15,165 nucleotides of DNA from Casimicrobiaceae bacterium (GTDB lineage: Bacteria > Pseudomonadota > Gammaproteobacteria > Burkholderiales > Casimicrobiaceae). The DNA lies in NCBI GenBank assembly GCA_955652025.1, contig CATPAO010000390.1:1-15165 (forward strand), in the 5' to 3' direction. Each line of letters opens with the position of its first letter. The stretch's first letter is position 1. The translations under genes and the position numbers were made by a program. The notes under the pieces are model-generated. The model had not been told where the DNA came from. It saw nothing but the letters and a program-made list of their open reading frames with translations, and did no database searches. Positions 12,601-15,165 of the stretch are shown one piece after another.

Positions 12601-14409
12601 TCAATAAGGTGCCGCCTTAACCTCGATCATACTTCGCAGATCCATGAGGATGTGGCGTAATTCCGCGATCTCGCGTTGCTGCTCGCTGATAGTTGTGGCC
12701 TGATCCTCGAGCTTCGCGTTCAACCCCTGGATCGCGGCCAGTGCCACGCCATCCAGATTGACGTTTGCGATGCTCTTGTCGTTCCTGCCCAAGCCGAAGG
12801 CCGCGTAGAAATCCTGGGCAGTGGGTCCGAGCGAGCGGATGGCAGGGTCAGCGCCCTTGAAGGTCCACGAGAAGAGAGGCATCGCCACCAGCCGCCGCAG
12901 GATGTCCATGCCGTCCGCCGCGACGAAGTTTTCCTTTGCGTCCCGGTCGCTCGTGCATGACCAACTCGCGATGGGCGGCAACAGGTTGCAGAACTGGGTG
13001 ACCGCGCCGGTGGTCGGGTCGATGGCGATGGTCAGGCCCACTCCGCCCGTGGCCCTGACACCAAAAAAGTTGCCCACCGACGGGCCGAAATCGAAATTCC
13101 GCGAATCAGCCCAGATAAACGATCCGTCGGTAGTAGCCTTCGCCTGATGGCCGGCGGCGAAACTCGCGAATCCACTTGCGGTATTAAAGAGTCCGCCGGG
13201 CACCACCGCGTCCTGGCCGCTCGCAGTGTTGCCAAAACCCCCGGCCACCGTCGAGCCATTGCCACTCGCAGTGTTGTTTACTCCGCCCCCAATCGTGGCG
13301 AACGACTTGGTGATGTGATTGGGAGCTGGGCTCGCGGTTATGCTGGTTCCACCCCCGCTGATCGTCGCGCCCACAACGCCCGCGTCGATGCTGTTCAGCG
13401 GCGAGCCATTTACGACATTTACCACGTTGGTGTAGGTAACACCGTTAACTGGGGTCAAGCGCAGCGCCGGCTGGTTGTTGGTCAGAATGGTTACCGATTG
13501 GTTATCGGTTGTGCCGAGCAACGCCGTGGTGCCGAAGGCATTGCCGCCTTGAACGAAATAATTGCCCGGACCGGCCGGTGCCCTAAAGTAGCCGACAATG
13601 TCGATGACCACATCAGCCCCAGCGCCGTTGGTGTTTACCGTGAGTTGATTGGCGCAGTCCGGCACACAGGCCGGAATGATCGCCCCGTTGGAGAGGGCGA
13701 ATGTCCCGCCCTGATAGTTGAGGACGCTGGTGTTGGGCAACGCCCCGCCGGTCGGATACGCAATCAGATTGCCAAACCCCGTCATGTTCACTACCGCAAT
13801 ATTCAGCACCACCGCTGCCGGATTGGCCGGCACGCCACAATTGCCGCTATCCCCACCCTGCGCGGTAAATCCGCCCGACGGCACCCACACCTTGAAGTCG
13901 CGCGTGCTGTTGGCACCCAAGAAACCACCCGCCACCCGCGTATCCGCCAGCCGGCAGGGAGTCACCGGCGTGTACGCCAGATCATCGCTCGTGTCCCCCA
14001 GCGCCTTGGTGTGGAGCAGATTCGCCTTCACGTCCGCGGTTGCGGTTACCGCATGGGCAATGACATCGCGTAATCCGTCGAGCGTGCCGGCCAGGCTCGC
14101 CGCCAGCAAGTGATCGGAGCGCAATCCCGCGAGCAGCGTGCGCAGTTGCTCCGCATTCAGCGTCGCGCCCGATTGACGCAACGGTTCGCTCCACTGCGCC
14201 ACGATTCGATCGACCACCGTCGCGCGGTTCTGATCCACTGCAAGCAGCGGCGAAGGCAGGATGTGGGGAGTCGGCGCCAGCGCGACCGCCGTTGCCTCGG
14301 CTGTGGCAATCGGCACCACTACTCGGTCATCGGTCGCAACCGCGGCGGCGGAGAACAGTAATTGAACGATGACCACCGCCGATGACAACAGCATCCCGCG
14401 ACGATTCAT
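12601..14409 (-). CDS. Exported mosaic surface protein with YadA-head-like repeats and C-terminal S74 chaperone domain
   Basis: This 602-residue protein has a signal peptide (MNRRGMLLSSAVVIVQLLFSAAAVA). A helical region (40-135) follows. Residues about 145-276 form a module beginning PCRLADTR, containing CGVPANPAAVVLNIAVV and ending VVIDIVGYF, a module I associate with bacterial surface and exported proteins. Residues 369-420 hold a repeat of about 14 residues (ATIGGGVNNTASG, TVAGGFGNTASG) like trimeric autotransporter heads. The C terminus is an S74 intramolecular chaperone domain with the Ser-Lys pair in S487-DRDA-K492-EN, and a final coiled coil (about 560-595). S74 domains help trimers fold and then cut themselves off. 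No membrane anchor is seen, so it may be secreted. The ATG at 14409 has a strong ribosome binding site (GGGGAGG); the upstream extension to 14520 is rejected. Confidence 0.85.
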   Translation of the reverse strand: MNRRGMLLSSAVVIVQLLFSAAAVATDDRVVVPIATAEATAVALAPTPHILPSPLLAVDQNRATVVDRIVAQWSEPLRQSGATLNAEQLRTLLAGLRSDHLLAASLAGTLDGLRDVIAHAVTATADVKANLLHTKALGDTSDDLAYTPVTPCRLADTRVAGGFLGANSTRDFKVWVPSGGFTAQGGDSGNCGVPANPAAVVLNIAVVNMTGFGNLIAYPTGGALPNTSVLNYQGGTFALSNGAIIPACVPDCANQLTVNTNGAGADVVIDIVGYFRAPAGPGNYFVQGGNAFGTTALLGTTDNQSVTILTNNQPALRLTPVNGVTYTNVVNVVNGSPLNSIDAGVVGATISGGGTSITASPAPNHITKSFATIGGGVNNTASGNGSTVAGGFGNTASGQDAVVPGGLFNTASGFASFAAGHQAKATTDGSFIWADSRNFDFGPSVGNFFGVRATGGVGLTIAIDPTTGAVTQFCNLLPPIASWSCTSDRDAKENFVAADGMDILRRLVAMPLFSWTFKGADPAIRSLGPTAQDFYAAFGLGRNDKSIANVNLDGVALAAIQGLNAKLEDQATTISEQQREIAELRHILMDLRSMIEVKAAPY

Positions 14410-14440
14410 GACGGCCTCCCCGTTGTGCGTTACCACGACG

Positions 14441-14469
14441 ATTCGACGCTGATGCGATTGCGACGTCAA
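14441..14469 (-). promoter_or_regulatory. Candidate sigma-70 promoter for the S74 surface protein
   Basis: On the minus strand TTGACG (14469-14464) is followed after 17 bp by TCGAAT (14446-14441), matching the consensus at 5/6 and 4/6. The start of transcription would be about 25 bp upstream of the ATG. Confidence 0.4.
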
Positions 14470-14640
14470 GCCTAAGCTAGGTCTGCGCAGGCGACAGCAT
14501 GCACTCCATGTCAGCGTCATGCGGGGATGCAGCCAATCGTCAGCGTTGCGAAGAATTGGGGTGCATGCGACGATTCATCACCCGCAACGGCATTAGACCG
14601 TCGGGCGTTTGGACGTAGCCTGACCACATTTGGGGGCGCT

Positions 14641-14923
14641 GTGACTGTCATCAGGATCTGGAACCCTGAACTTGGCGCGTTGGTCGAGCACGACATCAGC
14701 GGTCTCACGCCCGAACAACTGCAGGGCATTCCGCTCGATGAGAAAATTTGCGACCGCGGTCGCCGCCGAAGTGGCGCCATGCTTGCCGGAGGAATTTCTT
14801 GCCGCCTACGTGATTCGCGTTGGGGTTGTAAAGGCCGGGCTCCACATCCTTGGGAGTTGGCTCGACGAAACGGCGCGCGACTGGTTGCCATTGGATTGGG
14901 ACGGTCCGACGCAACCGACCTAG
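14641..14923 (+). pseudogene. Unrecognised ORF with a probable frame break
   Basis: From a GTG at 14641 (G-rich ribosome binding site upstream) one frame reads VTVIRIWNPELGALVEHDIS and on to GIPLDEK, which looks like normal protein. It then turns into basic low-complexity sequence near 14745. At exactly that point the next frame becomes protein-like, from an ATG at 14738: FATAVAAEVAPCLPEEF, continuing IRVGVVKAGLHILGSW to a stop at 14923. Either a single gene was frameshifted near the A4/T3 runs at 14742-14748, or two short genes overlap. I do not recognise either half. Confidence 0.35.
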
Positions 14924-15005
14924 CACTGCGCCGATTCGTGGGTGCGCACATGCGTAAGCTATATGCCGTGTGCGCAAGCGTGCAGCGAGGCAGATAATTG
15001 CGCCA

Positions 15006-15165
15006 ATGCTCTTCGCGCTCGGCATTTCCCCACTTTTGCTCTACCCCTTCCGCCACCGCGATCCGCGCACCGGCAAGTGGGTCCGCGCGCGTTACGTGGC
15101 CGAGCGGCATGCGATCGCCGAACGCTACGCGGAGTGGGAGATTACCGGGCCCGCCGAGATTCGCA
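15006..15165 (+). CDS. 5' part of an unrecognised gene
   Basis: The frame runs from ATG 15006 off the right edge (53 codons visible). It starts MLFALGISPLLLYPFRHRD and continues GKWVRARYVAERHAIAERY. It begins with a short hydrophobic stretch and continues as a charged region with good codon bias, so it looks like a true gene. The frame is open back to 14958, with an alternative GTG at 14970, and no clear ribosome binding site decides the start. Function unknown. Confidence 0.5.
   Translation, partial: MLFALGISPLLLYPFRHRDPRTGKWVRARYVAERHAIAERYAEWEITGPAEIR

Noticed and set aside
14517..15110. Long minus-strand open frame of 197 codons
   Set aside because: The translation is Arg/Pro/Ser-rich low complexity typical of an antisense shadow, and the plus-strand frames here have better protein character.

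Overview
The window looks like high-GC chromosomal DNA from a betaproteobacterium, Burkholderiales-like. The evidence is the strong third-position G/C bias, a thyA and folA housekeeping pair, a fused MFS/PlsC protein, and a GlrK-QseG-GlrR two-component module with clear family signatures. No species can be named from sequence alone.

Layout. (1) 1-2690, minus strand: an ArsR-type regulator, a fused lysophospholipid-transporter/acyltransferase (MFS+PlsC) and the start of a DUF2339 membrane protein form one probable operon. A sigma-70 promoter and a perfect 16-bp palindrome lie in front of the regulator. (2) 2814-3608, plus: thyA. (3) 3640-7794, minus: a sensor kinase, lipoprotein and sigma-54 response regulator in the order glrK-qseG-glrR. 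Downstream of glrR is a 290-bp regulatory stretch, then a 53-codon ORF followed by three strong stem-loops, the last an intrinsic terminator. The stretch holds a near-consensus sigma-54 promoter enclosed by a perfect 10-bp inverted repeat. Further upstream are one perfect and one 7/8 match to the GlrR motif TGTC-N10-GACA. (4) 7856-9029, plus: folA and a DUF4337 membrane protein. (5) 9057-10616, minus: a CxPSR sulfatase/phosphonate monoester hydrolase-like enzyme. (6) 10760-10846, plus: tRNA-Leu(CAA). (7) 10890-12507, minus: a lower-GC accessory stretch of three small genes with one convincing attC integron recombination site and one weak one, resembling a small cassette cluster without a visible integrase. 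(8) 12601-14409, minus: a large exported mosaic protein with a YadA-head-like repeat and a C-terminal S74 chaperone domain. (9) 14641-15165, plus: a possibly frameshifted ORF, then the 5' end of an unrecognised gene.

The most interesting system is the 3640-4160 locus. GlrR appears to control, through sigma-54, a roughly 300-nt transcript encoded directly beside its own operon. This parallels GlrR control of the small RNA GlmY in enterobacteria, but here the transcript carries a small ORF and stem-loops with C-rich loops. The second is the attC-bearing cassette region next to tRNA-Leu. The thyA and folA genes, often adjacent in bacteria, are here separated by the Glr module on the opposite strand.
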